A DNA stretch of 64,000 bases from Natrinema longum (GTDB lineage: Archaea; Halobacteriota; Halobacteria; Halobacteriales; Natrialbaceae): NCBI RefSeq assembly GCF_017352095.1, contig NZ_CP071463.1, forward strand, positions 1,240,001 to 1,304,000. Direction: 5' to 3'. Of this stretch, positions 30,874-40,674 are shown piece after piece (the first letter of the stretch is position 1; every line of letters begins with the position of its first letter). The notes below the pieces were generated by a model, which saw only the letters and a list, made by a program, of their open reading frames with translations, made no database searches and was not told the origin of the DNA. The position numbers and the translations under genes are program-made.

Positions 30874-31654
30874 GTCGTGTGGGAACGGTTTGGTGGACGA
30901 ACCGTCGTACTCGGTCCGTGTACGTCGCCGGTCGATGGAGATTACAAATGTGACCGACGCCGGCGAGGACCTCGACGCGACCGTCCTGTGCGACAGCGGC
31001 GTGAGCCGCTTCCCCGCGGCGCATGAATTTGTCGTTCTCGCCGTTGAGGAGCAGCGTCGAGCCGGGATAGGTCGAGAGCTTCGCCCGAAAATCCTCGCCG
31101 GCGATGTCGGGTCCCGCGTCGCCGAACTGTTTCGGGTAGAAGCCGGCCTCGATGATCTCCCGTTCGACGTCCGGCGGCAGCTCGCGCTTCCGAACCCAGC
31201 GCGTTGCCAGTTTCTCGACCGCGCGTTTCCCGAGATCGGGTTTCGTCAGCAACCGCGCGACGCCACCGGTGAGCCGCGTCCCGAGTTCCATCTTCCCCGT
31301 CGGATTCACACTACTCCCCGACAACACCAGCGCGTCGACCTGATCGGGGTGGCGGTAGGCGTACTCCGTCGCCACGTAGCCACCCAGCGAGAGCCCGACG
31401 AACACCGCCGATCCGTCGGTCCGTCTCGAGACCGTCTCCTCGAGGACGTCGATCGCGGGCTCCATCCGAAACGGCTTGCCGGCGCGGGTGCCGTGTCCCG
31501 GTAAATCGGGGGCGACGGTGTGATACTCGTCGGAGAACTCGCGCTGTTGGGGGAGCCACATCTTCCGCGTGAATATCGCGCCGTGGACGAACACGATCGA
31601 CTGTGCGTCGGACGGACCGGCGACGTCGACGCCGCTCTCACCTGTGGCAGTCAT
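30869..31654 (-). CDS. Alpha/beta-fold hydrolase
   Basis: 261 residues from ATG 31654 (MTATGESGVDVAGP). Oxyanion HGAIFTRKMW, then PDLPGHGTR, the nucleophile elbow GLSLGGYVA (Ser), a charge residue in LLLNGENDKF, and the final GVGHICNLHRP with the catalytic His. Typical of esterases, haloperoxidase-like or meta-cleavage hydrolases; substrate unknown. The longer upstream frame is Cys/Trp-rich and unlikely. It converges with the BrkB-family gene. Confidence 0.85.
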   Translation of the reverse strand: MTATGESGVDVAGPSDAQSIVFVHGAIFTRKMWLPQQREFSDEYHTVAPDLPGHGTRAGKPFRMEPAIDVLEETVSRRTDGSAVFVGLSLGGYVATEYAYRHPDQVDALVLSGSSVNPTGKMELGTRLTGGVARLLTKPDLGKRAVEKLATRWVRKRELPPDVEREIIEAGFYPKQFGDAGPDIAGEDFRAKLSTYPGSTLLLNGENDKFMRRGEAAHAAVAQDGRVEVLAGVGHICNLHRPATYTDRVRRFVHQTVPTRQ

Positions 31655-31841
31655 AGTCACTGGCAGTACCACGAGGGCGGCCTTATACCACCCGCCGACA
31701 CACGACGACGCACAGCACACGGAGGTCCCGATGGGGCTCAGCGGATAGCAGTATTGACGATGATCGCCTCACGAGCGGACCTCGAACGGCTTCGGACGGA
31801 AGCCGAGACGATCTGCACGAATCGAACCGCCTGCCAGGGGT

Positions 31842-32444
31842 TCAGCCGTCGCGCTCGAGTTGGTCGCCACCGAACTCGTCGTCGCTGCCGATGCGGGAGG
31901 CCTGCGGGCCGTCTTGGTCCTGGTACTTCGAGCCCCGATCGCTACCGTAGGGCCGCTCAGACGGCGTCTTGAGCTCGGTAAAGGTGAGCTGGGAGATGCG
32001 CATACCGGGCGTGAGCGCGACCGGGGCGGAGCCGAGGTTCGATAGCTCGAGGGTGATCTGTCCCCGGTAGCCGGGATCGCACAGCCCCGCGGTCGCATGC
32101 ACGACCACGGCGAGCCGGCCCAGCGACGAACGGCCCTCGACGTGGGCGATCAGGTCCGCCGGGATTTCGACGCGCTCGTAGGTCGTTCCGAGCACGAAGT
32201 CGCCGGGATGGAGGATGAAGTCGTCCCCCTCGTCGACGACGGTTTCGGTGATGTACTCGTCGATCTCCTGCTCCGAGTCGGGATGAATACAGGAGATATT
32301 CGTCCGCTGAAACTCGAGGAACTCCCGACCCAGTCGGAGGTCGACGCTCGCGGGCTGGATCTGTAGTTCCGGGTCGTCGAGGGGGTCGACGACGAGGTCG
32401 CCGGCCTCGAGACGCTCGAGGATGTCCGCATCGGAGAGGATCAT
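31842..32444 (-). CDS. dcd: dCTP deaminase
   Basis: 200 residues from ATG 32444 ([16 protein letters not shown], the usual dcd start). Conserved blocks are [25 protein letters not shown], the catalytic [29 protein letters not shown] and MRISQLTF. It makes dUTP from dCTP on the route to dTTP. The C-terminal tail is acidic with a [13 protein letters not shown] end typical of archaeal forms. Preceding intergenic DNA (31655-31841) shows nothing recognisable. Confidence 0.95.
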   Translation of the reverse strand: MILSDADILERLEAGDLVVDPLDDPELQIQPASVDLRLGREFLEFQRTNISCIHPDSEQEIDEYITETVVDEGDDFILHPGDFVLGTTYERVEIPADLIAHVEGRSSLGRLAVVVHATAGLCDPGYRGQITLELSNLGSAPVALTPGMRISQLTFTELKTPSERPYGSDRGSKYQDQDGPQASRIGSDDEFGGDQLERDG

Positions 32445-32574
32445 ACCGAGTAGGAGCGAGCCACGGGACCCTAAATTCCTCGGTCCGCCGCCGATCGCCC
32501 CGAATCGGACGGACCGGCCCACGACGCCGAGATTACCATAACAAATCCGAACATTCAGCCCGAGCGGCCTAATC

Positions 32575-32583
32575 GATTATACC
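32575..32583 (+). promoter_or_regulatory. TATA box for the orphan gene at 32606
   Basis: gattatacc is centred about 27 bases before the ATG at 32606, fitting a leaderless transcript and supporting that start. Confidence 0.6.
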
Positions 32584-32605
32584 ACTGTTTCACGAAACCC
32601 ATCCC

Positions 32606-33421
32606 ATGGACGGGACGCAGACCCGATTCAACGGCGACACGAGGGTTCTGCACCAGCGAGCGGTCCGAATTCCGCTTCCCGATATGGACGCCGAGCGGGT
32701 GTTCCACGAGAACATGATGACCGTGGCGGCCGCTCGAGAGCGGAAGGCGGAGCTCCTCGCCGACCCCACAGTGTCGGTTCTGGACGCTTACGAAGCCGAA
32801 CTCGATCGGATCGCCGAGACCTTCGAGCGGCGTCTTCGACGGATCGCGGGTGACGACTACGAGGAGGTCGCGATGGCGTACAACCGGGGAGAGCGTGACG
32901 ATCGGATCGGTGCGCTCGCCGCGTACTACTTCGAGGGGGCCTGGCGGGCCCAACAGCGGGCCACTATTACGGACATGCTGTTCGCCCCGCTCATCCTGCG
33001 GTATCCCGACAGTTTCACCATGAACATCCGATTTGCCAGCGGCTACACGACGAGGAAGTCCGTCCAATACGAGTCGCCGGCACACTGCTCGGACGACCTG
33101 GACGAGGAGTACGTCGAGACCTACTACGAGGAGAGTCTGTACTCACAGCAACAGGCGGCAGACTACATCCGAGAGACGGCGGAGATCATCCGCGAGGAGT
33201 TCCCCGATCCCGAGGAAACAGCGTTCGAAGACCGCAAATACGGCGGCATCGTCTCGGCCAGCGGCCGGCGCGGGTCGGTGTTCTCTGCGATGCTCGAGCG
33301 CGTCGAACCCGACCCCGATCGGTTTTCGGAATCGGTCGACGAGCCGACCCTCGTCGATGCGGGCCCGGAAGCGGACCGAACGGAACGAGCGCTCCTCCGC
33401 GATAGCGAAATCGTCCACTGA
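32606..33421 (+). CDS. Orphan soluble protein of unknown function
   Basis: 271 residues, start supported by the TATA spacing. It is mostly helical and charged in the first third (AARERKAELLADP; YEAELDRIAETFERRLRRI), then a central aromatic region (ALAAYYFEGAWRAQQRA; FAPLILRYPDSFTMNI), then an acidic helix (EEYVETYYEESLYSQQQAAD) and a disordered tail. No known motif, signal peptide or membrane span is visible. It lies divergent from dcd and 50 bases before truA. I do not recognise it. Confidence 0.7.
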   Translation: MDGTQTRFNGDTRVLHQRAVRIPLPDMDAERVFHENMMTVAAARERKAELLADPTVSVLDAYEAELDRIAETFERRLRRIAGDDYEEVAMAYNRGERDDRIGALAAYYFEGAWRAQQRATITDMLFAPLILRYPDSFTMNIRFASGYTTRKSVQYESPAHCSDDLDEEYVETYYEESLYSQQQAADYIRETAEIIREEFPDPEETAFEDRKYGGIVSASGRRGSVFSAMLERVEPDPDRFSESVDEPTLVDAGPEADRTERALLRDSEIVH

Positions 33422-33470
33422 ACAGCGAACGGTATAACAGCCTGGCCCCGCTGGATCGACTCGAGAACCG

Positions 33471-34328
33471 ATGACTCCCCGCGCGTTCAGGATCGCCTAC
33501 GACGGGACGGAGTACCACGGCTACCAGCGCCAGCCCGACGTCGCCACCGTCGAGGATGCGATCTTCGACGCGCTCCGCGCACTCGACGTGCTCGAACCCC
33601 CCGCCGACAAACCCACCGGCTACGCCGCCGCCGGCCGCACCGACGCCGGCGTCTCCGCGCTCGCACAGACGATCGCACTCGAGGCACCCGACTGGCTCGC
33701 GCCGCGGGCGTTGAACGCCGACCTCCCGGCCGACATCCGGGCGTGGGCGGCCGCCGACGTGCCGGCGGACTTCCACGCGACCCACCACGCGAGCCACAGA
33801 GAGTACACGTACCACCTGTACGCGCCGCCCGCTGGAGCGGGCGTGTCCGATGCGGACCGCGAGCCGGTCGCGCCCGCCGTCGACGACGACCGCTTCCACG
33901 CGGCCTGTGAGGCGCTTTCCGGGAGCCACGACGTTCACAACCTGACGCCCGACGACCACAACACCGAGCGGTCGCTGACCCTCGCGGCGAACCGGGACGG
34001 CGACTACCTCGTCGTCACCGTCAGCGCGGGCGGCTTCGCTCGAGAACTCGTCCGGCGGCTCGTCTCGCTGGCTCGCGAGATCGGAACCGGCGAGTCGACG
34101 CTGGCGAAGGTCGACCGCGTTCTCGAGCCCGATCCCCTGCCCGGCCACGAGGGGATCGCACCCGCCCCGCCGGAGCCGCTCGTCCTGACCGACGTGGGCT
34201 ACCCCGAACTCGCGTTCGAGATCGACGACGCCGCGGCCGCGAGCGCTCGAGCGGTGTTCGATCGCTGTCGGATCGATCGCCGGACGGGAGCGCGGGTCGC
34301 CCGAGAGGTGGCCGACGGGATGCGCTGA
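33471..34328 (+). CDS. truA: tRNA pseudouridine synthase A
   Basis: 285 residues. Motifs are RIAYDGTEYHGYQRQP at the N-terminus, the catalytic AAGRTDAGVSAL (Asp nucleophile), REYTYHLYAPP, and VSAGGFARELVRRLV near the end. It makes pseudouridine at positions 38-40 of the tRNA anticodon arm. ATG 33471 follows the orphan gene by 49 bases. Confidence 0.95.
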   Translation: MTPRAFRIAYDGTEYHGYQRQPDVATVEDAIFDALRALDVLEPPADKPTGYAAAGRTDAGVSALAQTIALEAPDWLAPRALNADLPADIRAWAAADVPADFHATHHASHREYTYHLYAPPAGAGVSDADREPVAPAVDDDRFHAACEALSGSHDVHNLTPDDHNTERSLTLAANRDGDYLVVTVSAGGFARELVRRLVSLAREIGTGESTLAKVDRVLEPDPLPGHEGIAPAPPEPLVLTDVGYPELAFEIDDAAAASARAVFDRCRIDRRTGARVAREVADGMR

Positions 34329-34419
34329 CGACGGGACGACTCGGCTCAAGGCCGCCACCGTGGCCACAGTCCGCGTCCGTGTAGGAGCGTTTTTTACGGC
34401 CACGGACACACGTCGGCGC

Positions 34420-34656
34420 ATGGAACTGTCCCCCGAGGAGTACGGTGCCTACTGGCGCGCGTCGATCCGTGTCGCTGCGGGCGTGCTCGTGATCTTCTTC
34501 GGGACGCGCCTCACAGCGCCGCTACGGACCCATCCCGAAGTCGGCGCGTCCGCACTCGGCGTCGTCCTGTTCGTGTTGTTGGTCCTCGTCGGGACGTTCC
34601 TCGCCACGCTCGGCCTCGCCCGCGTCGTTCGGACGGCGGTCGACGCCGAGAGCTAA
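34420..34656 (+). CDS. Small two-TM membrane protein
   Basis: 78 residues from ATG 34420 (MELSPEEYGAYWRAS), placed about 26 bases after the TATA-like ttttttac at 34390-34397. Two hydrophobic spans (VAAGVLVIFFGTRL and GVVLFVLLVLVGTFLATLGLA). No motif; the N-terminal phrase suggests a conserved haloarchaeal family of unknown role. Its stop codon is the first base group of the nested inverted repeat that separates it from the permease gene. Confidence 0.7.
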   Translation: MELSPEEYGAYWRASIRVAAGVLVIFFGTRLTAPLRTHPEVGASALGVVLFVLLVLVGTFLATLGLARVVRTAVDAES

Positions 34657-34733
34657 GTAGTCACTGAAACGAGTTACACACTGATCGCAACGCCGTCGTG
34701 CGATCAGGTCTGCAATGACGTTCAGTAACTACT
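34656..34733. terminator. Second nested inverted repeat between convergent genes
   Basis: Outer arms of 13 bp with one mismatch (34656-34668 and 34721-34733; AGTAGTcACTGAA) and perfect inner arms of 9 bp (34681-34689 with 34699-34707; CTGATCGCA) around a 9-nt loop. It begins at the stop codon of the small membrane protein gene. Same architecture as the element at 17997-18065. Confidence 0.65.
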
Positions 34734-34916
34734 ATCGGCCTCGAGTACCCCGCGCCGTGAAATCGGCCGCACCGTTTCGGAGCCGATCCATCGAGAGCAG
34801 TTCGCAGGCCGAACTGTCTCGAGATCGAACCGGTCCGGACGTCGGTCGGCTTCGTCGCCCGCCCGCGTTCGATCCGTCACCGATCTCCGCAAGCACGCGG
34901 TCGGGCCACCGATGAG

Positions 34917-36326
34917 TCAGTCGTCGACGGTGCCGACGGGTTCGGCGTCCGCGGACTCCGCGGCCGCTCCCGAGTCGGGCGACCGGGCGTCGAACAGCGG
35001 GCTCTCCGCGCCGGGGACGAACGTGTTGAGGACCAGTGCCGACAGCGCGGTCACGATGACCGACTGTCCGAAGAACAGTTCCGCTCCGCTCGGGAGTCCC
35101 GCGAGGGCTTCGGGCGTCGTCGCGACGCCGAGCCCGAGGCCGAGCGAGACGGCGACGATGACCGTGTTCCGACGATCGAGGTCCACGTGCGTGACGATCA
35201 GTCGGAACCCGCTGGCGGCGACCATCCCGGCCATCAGCAGGACCGCGCCGCCGAAGACCGCGCTGGGGATCGTCGTGACGACGGCACCGACTTTGGGACT
35301 CAGTCCGAGGACGGCGAGGAAGACGCCGCCGATACCGACGACGTGACGGCTCATCACGCCGGTGAAGTTGACGATGCCGACGTTCTGGGAGAACGAGGTG
35401 ATCGGGAACGCACCGAAGACGGCACCGATCGAACTCAACAGTCCGTCGTTGAACAGCCCGCCGCGGAACTCCTCGTTCGTCGGATTGCGTCCCTCGGCGG
35501 CCGTGACGCCGGACATGTCGCCGACGGTTTCCATCGAAGAGACGAGAAAGAGGACGGCGAAGGTGGCGATCGCGATCGGCTCGAACTCGAATCCAAAGCG
35601 GGTGGGCGACGGCAGCGCGATCCAGGCGGCGTCGCCGACGGTCGAGAAATCGACGAGTTCGAGGCCGGTGGTGAACGTGAGGGCGATGGCGGCCGCGTAC
35701 CCGACGCCGATCGCGACGAGCACGGACAGCAGTCGCGTGACGCCGCGCGTGAACATGTTGAGGCCGACGGCGATCGCCAGCACGACCGCGGCGAGTCCGA
35801 TGTGGTGCAAGGCACCGAAGTCCGACGCGCCGACCCCGCCGGCGGCGTAGTCCATCGCGACGGGCACGAGGTAGAGGCCGATGATGACGACGACGAGTCC
35901 GGTCACCAGCGGCGGGAAGAAGGGTTTGATGCGTTTGAACTGCCAGCCGATCAGTCCCTCGACGACGAACCCCGTCACGAGGATCGCGCCGAAGACGGCG
36001 GCCATCCCGTAGTCCGCGCCGATCGAGATCGACGCGCCCACGAACGTGAAACTCGAGCCCATGACGATCGGCAGGCGCGCGCCGACGGGCCCGACGGTGT
36101 ACGCCTGTACCATCGTCGCCAGTCCCGAGAACAGCAGGACCATTTGGACGAGGTAGGCCGCGTCGCCGTCGAGACCGACGCTGGTCCCGACGGCGTAGGC
36201 CACCGCCGTCGCCGGGACGATCATCACCGCGACGTGTTGCAGGCCGAGCAGAATCGATTTCGGCAACGGCGGTTTGTCGTCCAGACCGTACTCGAGTTCG
36301 ATGCCGCCGTCCGGTTCCGTCGACAT
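34917..36326 (-). CDS. NCS2-family purine/xanthine permease
   Basis: 469 residues from ATG 36326; the 15-codon upstream extension overlaps the promoter. About 14 membrane spans. Family motifs are LLGLQHVAVMIVPATAVAYA, PIVMGSSFTFVGA, SMETVGDMSGVTAAEGR, GAFPITSFSQNVGIVNFTGV and GVVAASG-like GMVAASGFRLI. It takes up uracil or purine bases by ion symport. The purine phosphoribosyltransferase gene lies just upstream on the same strand, so the pair forms a salvage unit: import, then conversion to nucleotide. Confidence 0.93.
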   Translation of the reverse strand: MSTEPDGGIELEYGLDDKPPLPKSILLGLQHVAVMIVPATAVAYAVGTSVGLDGDAAYLVQMVLLFSGLATMVQAYTVGPVGARLPIVMGSSFTFVGASISIGADYGMAAVFGAILVTGFVVEGLIGWQFKRIKPFFPPLVTGLVVVIIGLYLVPVAMDYAAGGVGASDFGALHHIGLAAVVLAIAVGLNMFTRGVTRLLSVLVAIGVGYAAAIALTFTTGLELVDFSTVGDAAWIALPSPTRFGFEFEPIAIATFAVLFLVSSMETVGDMSGVTAAEGRNPTNEEFRGGLFNDGLLSSIGAVFGAFPITSFSQNVGIVNFTGVMSRHVVGIGGVFLAVLGLSPKVGAVVTTIPSAVFGGAVLLMAGMVAASGFRLIVTHVDLDRRNTVIVAVSLGLGLGVATTPEALAGLPSGAELFFGQSVIVTALSALVLNTFVPGAESPLFDARSPDSGAAAESADAEPVGTVDD

Positions 36327-36398
36327 TGTATGGCCGCCAGGTTGCAGATGGGTGTACAAAAAGATTCGCAAACACGCTCAAATGGGCGAATTAGGTGT

Positions 36399-36408
36399 CC
36401 GATATATG
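36399..36408 (-). promoter_or_regulatory. TATA box of the permease gene
   Basis: catatatcgg on the minus strand lies about 75-80 bases before the permease ATG, implying a leader of about 50 nt, unusual here where most genes look leaderless. The gap separates permease and phosphoribosyltransferase transcripts. Confidence 0.45.
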
Positions 36409-36509
36409 CACATAGATGCACACCCTGTGCCGAATACACGGGAGCGTCTCGCCCCCGTCGAGCTATCGGCTCGAGACGAGCCGTTGGCTGCCGTCGGTCC
36501 TCGGCACGT

Positions 36510-37067
36510 CTATCGATTCGCCGAGTGGACGGTCACCTCGCCGTCCTCGACCGTGATATCGACGAGGCTCGTCGCCTCGTATTCCGTGTCGTCGAGCGCC
36601 GACTCGCCGACCTTGCGCAACACGACGACGATGTCGACGATTTCGGCTCCGATGCCGTCGAGCGCGTCACAGATCGCGGCCAACGTGCCGCCGGTCGAGA
36701 GCATGTCGTCGACGATCACGACCCGGTCCCCCGCTTCGACGTCGTTGATGTACATCTCCGACTCCGAGTACCCCGTCTCCTGGTGGAGCGATACCTCGCC
36801 CTCGAGCCCGTAGGCCCGTTTTCGAATGACGACCAGCGGAACGTCGGCCTGCAGGGAAAGCGCGGTCGCGAGGTGGATGCCCATCGCCTCCGGCGCGACG
36901 ATCTTGTCCACGTCGAGGTCCGCGGTCCGCATCACCTCGACGACGACCTCCCGCAACAGGGCGGGATCGAGCTGCGGAACCCCGTTGCTGATCGGGTGGA
37001 CGAGGTACTCGTACCCGTCCTTGTCGATGATCGGTGCGTCGCCTAACGACTCGAGGAGCCGGTTCAT
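36510..37067 (-). CDS. Purine phosphoribosyltransferase (hypoxanthine/guanine or adenine type)
   Basis: 185 residues from ATG 37067 ([19 protein letters not shown]). The PRPP-binding motif is [13 protein letters not shown], preceded by [13 protein letters not shown] and [13 protein letters not shown], the pattern of archaeal HPRT/APRT-like enzymes. It joins a purine base to PRPP. It sits upstream of a purine-type permease on the same strand, supporting a salvage role. Whether it prefers hypoxanthine, guanine or adenine is not visible. Confidence 0.9.
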   Translation of the reverse strand: MNRLLESLGDAPIIDKDGYEYLVHPISNGVPQLDPALLREVVVEVMRTADLDVDKIVAPEAMGIHLATALSLQADVPLVVIRKRAYGLEGEVSLHQETGYSESEMYINDVEAGDRVVIVDDMLSTGGTLAAICDALDGIGAEIVDIVVVLRKVGESALDDTEYEATSLVDITVEDGEVTVHSANR

Positions 37068-37218
37068 ACTGGCGATTCGGGAAATCGGAGTGAAAAGCCG
37101 TTCGTTCTTGTCGCCGGTCCCCGTCGGAACCCTCGTACGACCGGCTCGGTACGTCTCGTCGTTCCGAACTCTGAAGGGGTCCGACACGCTTTACCGCCAC
37201 CGCTTCGAACGCGTGTCT

Positions 37219-39012
37219 ATGAGTTCCGTACCCGAACGCTCCGAGGTCGACGAGCAGTACACGTGGGACCTCGAGAGCATCTATGCGACCGACGACGACT
37301 GGGAAGCCGCCTACGAGGCCGTCGCCGAGCGCATCGACGAACTCGAGGCCTACGAAGGGACCGTCACCGACGACGCCGAGGCCCTCCTCGAGACCCTCGA
37401 GTTGCGCGACGAGATCATGCGGGAGGTGTCGACGGTCGCCGCCTACGCCCGGATGCGTCGCGACGAGGATACGACCAACCAGGAGTACCAGGCGCTGACC
37501 GCCCGCGCCCAGTCGCTGGCGGCCGACGCCCAATCCGCGGCCTCCTTTATCGAGCCCGAACTCCAGGAGCTGACCCGCGAGGAGTTCGACGCGATGATCG
37601 CCGAGGAGTCGAGCCTCGAGACCTACGACCACTACGTCGACGACGTGCTCCGGATGAAACCCCACACGCGCTCGGCCGAGGTCGAAGCGCTGCTGGCGGA
37701 CCTGAGCGAGGTGACCGGTGCGACGGGTGAAGTGTACAACATGCTCTCGAACGCGGACATGGCGTTTCCCACCGTCGAGGATCCCGAGGGCGAGGCCGTC
37801 GAGATCACCCAGAGCAACTTCACCAACCTGCTCAAGCGTCCCGATCGGGACTTCCGACGGCGCGTCTACGAGGGCTACTTCGACGAGTGGGAGTCGGTGC
37901 GCAACACCGTCGCGGCCAGCTACAAGAACAGCGTCAAAGCCGACGTCAAGACCGCTCGAGCGCGCAATTACGACACCGCACGCGAGGCCGCCCTCGACGG
38001 CCCCAACGTCCCCGTCGACGTCTACGATACGCTCGTCGAAACCGTCCACGACAACCTCGACAAGCTCCACCACCACGCCGACCTCAAACGGCGGGCCCTG
38101 GAGGTCGAGGAGCTACGGATGTGGGACCTCTACATGCCCCTGACCGGCGACGAGGGACCCGACCTGGAGTACGATCAGGCGACCGAGTACGTCGTCGACG
38201 CGCTGGCACCGCTGGGCGAGGACTACCAGTCCCGCGTCGCCGAGGGACTGGACTCCCAGTGGGTCGACGTCTACGAGAACGAGGGCAAACAGTCGGGTGC
38301 GTACTCCGGCGGCACCTACGATACCCAGCCGTTCATCCTCCTGAACTACCAGCAGGACATCTCCTCGATGTACACGCTGGCCCACGAACTCGGCCACTCG
38401 ATGCACTCCGAACTCACGAAGGACGAACAGCCGTTCGTCTACTCGAGCTACGAGATCTTCGTCGCCGAGGTCGCCAGCACGGTCAACGAGGCGCTGTTGA
38501 CCACCCACCTGCTGGAGACCGTCGACGACCCCGAGTTCCGCAAGCACGTCCTGAACGAGTTCCTCGAGCGCGTTCGCTCGACGCTCTACCGCCAGACCCT
38601 CTTCGCGGAGTTCGAACACGAAGCCCACCGGCTCGAGGAAGACGGCGAGCCCCTCACTGCAGACCGCCTCGACGAGCTCTACCGCGGGCTCAAGGCGGAC
38701 TACTACGAACCCGCCGTGATCGACGACCGCATCGCCCGCGAGTGGATGCGGATCCCGCATTTCTACCGGGCATTCTACGTCTACCAGTACGCGACCGGCA
38801 TTTCGGCGGCGCTCGCGATCGTCGACACCATCCTCGAGGACGGCCAGTCCGCCGCCGACGACTACCTCGAGTTCCTCCGCCGGGGCTCCCGTGAGTATCC
38901 CCTCGAACTGCTCCGGATCGCCGGCGTCGACATGAGCAGTTCGGGACCGATCGATCGCGCACTCGAGACCTACGGCGATCGACTCGAGGAATTCGAGTCG
39001 CTGTTGGCCTGA
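37219..39012 (+). CDS. pepF: Oligoendopeptidase F (M3 family metallopeptidase)
   Basis: 597 residues from ATG 37219 (MSSVPERSEVDEQYTWDLES). The zinc motif is TLAHELGHSMH with the third ligand in SYEIFVAEVASTVNE, as in thimet/PepF peptidases. The N-terminal domain starts with the typical YTWDLESIYATDDDWE. It is a cytoplasmic enzyme that trims short peptides, possibly those released by the proteasome, whose ATPase PAN is encoded next (about 100 bases downstream). That functional link is inference. Confidence 0.95.
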   Translation: MSSVPERSEVDEQYTWDLESIYATDDDWEAAYEAVAERIDELEAYEGTVTDDAEALLETLELRDEIMREVSTVAAYARMRRDEDTTNQEYQALTARAQSLAADAQSAASFIEPELQELTREEFDAMIAEESSLETYDHYVDDVLRMKPHTRSAEVEALLADLSEVTGATGEVYNMLSNADMAFPTVEDPEGEAVEITQSNFTNLLKRPDRDFRRRVYEGYFDEWESVRNTVAASYKNSVKADVKTARARNYDTAREAALDGPNVPVDVYDTLVETVHDNLDKLHHHADLKRRALEVEELRMWDLYMPLTGDEGPDLEYDQATEYVVDALAPLGEDYQSRVAEGLDSQWVDVYENEGKQSGAYSGGTYDTQPFILLNYQQDISSMYTLAHELGHSMHSELTKDEQPFVYSSYEIFVAEVASTVNEALLTTHLLETVDDPEFRKHVLNEFLERVRSTLYRQTLFAEFEHEAHRLEEDGEPLTADRLDELYRGLKADYYEPAVIDDRIAREWMRIPHFYRAFYVYQYATGISAALAIVDTILEDGQSAADDYLEFLRRGSREYPLELLRIAGVDMSSSGPIDRALETYGDRLEEFESLLA

Positions 39013-39113
39013 CCGTCCGTTCGAGCGATCGGCTCGAGCGTCCCGGCCCGGCCGAAATCCCTCCGGGACCCAAAGGCACATTTACTGTCGGAATCCTATC
39101 GGGGTATATCAGG

Positions 39114-40343
39114 ATGTCTCGAAGCCCGTCTATTCCAGACCGACCTCACCGCGATATCGACTCAGATCTCCCCGACGACGAGCGGCTCGAGGCGCTCCGC
39201 GGGCACTACGAGGATCTCGTCGACGTCAACGACCAGCTGTCCGAACAGCTCGACGACGCCGAGGACCGCCGCGAGCGCCTCCGGGAGAAGGTCGACCGCG
39301 TCGAACGCGAAAACGAGACGCTGAAGAGTTCGTCGCTGTACATCGCGACGGTCGAGGACGTCCTCGACGACCAGGTCATCGTCAAACAACACGGGAACAA
39401 TCAGGAGGTGCTCACCGACGTCTCCTCGCGTATCGGCGACCGCATCGAACCCGGCGATCGGGTCGCGGTCAACGACTCCTTTGCGATCCAGACGATCCTC
39501 AACACCGAGACCGACGCACGCGCCCAGTCGATGGAGATCACCGCGAAGCCGGCGGTCACCTACGCCGACATCGGCGGCATCGACGAACAGGTCCGGGAAG
39601 TCCGCGAAGCCGTCGAGCAGCCCCTCGCCGAGCCCGAACTGTTCGACGAAGTCGGTATCGACCCACCCAGCGGCGTCCTCCTCTATGGGCCGCCGGGGAC
39701 GGGCAAGACGATGCTCGCCAAAGCCGTCGCCAACGAGACCGACGCCACCTTCATCAAGATGGCTGGCTCGGAACTCGTCCGCAAGTTCATCGGCGAGGGC
39801 TCGCGGCTCGTCCGCGACCTCTTCGAGATGGCCCGCGAGCGCCAGCCCGCCATCATCTTCATCGACGAGATCGACGCGATCGCTTCGCGGCGCACCGAAT
39901 CCAAGACCTCCGGCGACGCCGAGGTCCAGCGAACCATGATGCAACTCCTGAGCGAAATGGACGGCTTCGAGGCCCGCGGCGAGGTCCGCATCATCGCCGC
40001 AACCAACCGCTTCGACATGCTCGACCGCGCGATCCTCCGCCCCGGCCGGTTCGACCGCCTCATCGAAGTCCCCGAACCCGACCGCGACGGCCGCGAACAG
40101 ATCCTGCAGATCCACACCCGCGGGATGAACGTCACCGACGACGTCGACTTCGCCGACCTCGCCGACGACACCGACGGCTACTCCGGGGCCGAAATCGAGA
40201 GCCTCGCCACCGAAGCCGGCATGTTCGCCATCCGCAACGACCGCAACGAAGTCACCCACCAGGACTTCACCGAGGCCTTAGAAAAGATCGAGAAAGACGA
40301 CTCGAGCGACGTGATCTCCTCGGCCGGCTACTTCTATCAGTAA
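39114..40343 (+). CDS. pan: Proteasome-activating nucleotidase (PAN)
   Basis: 409 residues. An N-terminal coiled coil (about 40-75) is followed by an OB domain (SSLYIATVEDVLDDQVIVK) and an AAA domain with LLYGPPGTGKTMLAK, IIFIDEIDAIASRR, the arginine-finger region ATNRFDMLDRAILRPGRFDR and GYSGAEIESLATEAG. The protein ends in FYQ, a hydrophobic-Tyr-X (HbYX) tail that opens the 20S gate. It unfolds substrates for the proteasome. Follows pepF in the same direction. Confidence 0.96.
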   Translation: MSRSPSIPDRPHRDIDSDLPDDERLEALRGHYEDLVDVNDQLSEQLDDAEDRRERLREKVDRVERENETLKSSSLYIATVEDVLDDQVIVKQHGNNQEVLTDVSSRIGDRIEPGDRVAVNDSFAIQTILNTETDARAQSMEITAKPAVTYADIGGIDEQVREVREAVEQPLAEPELFDEVGIDPPSGVLLYGPPGTGKTMLAKAVANETDATFIKMAGSELVRKFIGEGSRLVRDLFEMARERQPAIIFIDEIDAIASRRTESKTSGDAEVQRTMMQLLSEMDGFEARGEVRIIAATNRFDMLDRAILRPGRFDRLIEVPEPDRDGREQILQIHTRGMNVTDDVDFADLADDTDGYSGAEIESLATEAGMFAIRNDRNEVTHQDFTEALEKIEKDDSSDVISSAGYFYQ

Positions 40344-40674
40344 CCACCGAAATTTCACTCTGCGAGCACGGCATAGTCGCGCTCTCGGTAAAGTTTCGAT
40401 CAAACGCACTCCTCCTTCCTCTCCGTTCGCTGACTCGCAGTTTCACCGCTCGTCTATTCGCGGCGCTACGCGCCGCGCAACCGCTCTCCGAGTCAGTCGT
40501 CGACCCGCTCGCTCGGCCTTCGGCCTCGCTCGCGGTCAGCATCGGGTACCCGCCTGCCCTCCCCCGACTCGCGGAGCCCTCAGTTCTTCGGACTCCGCTC
40601 GCGGCCGCTGAACGATACGCGTCTCATCGATTCCGGATCGCAACGCCTTACGCCGTTCATCCCCGAGGACGCAT
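40344..40674. other. Intergenic stretch with hairpin-forming sequence
   Basis: 331 bases with no supported gene. A perfect 8-bp hairpin CGCGGCGC/GCGCCGCG with a 3-nt loop lies at 40459-40477, and several cttcgg- and gctcgctcgg-type low-complexity words follow (40500-40620), of a kind frequent in haloarchaeal spacers. Confidence 0.6.

Noticed and set aside
34732-36381. 549-codon frame in another phase over the NCS2 permease
   Set aside because: Arg-rich product with no domain; the permease frame has clear family motifs and membrane spans.
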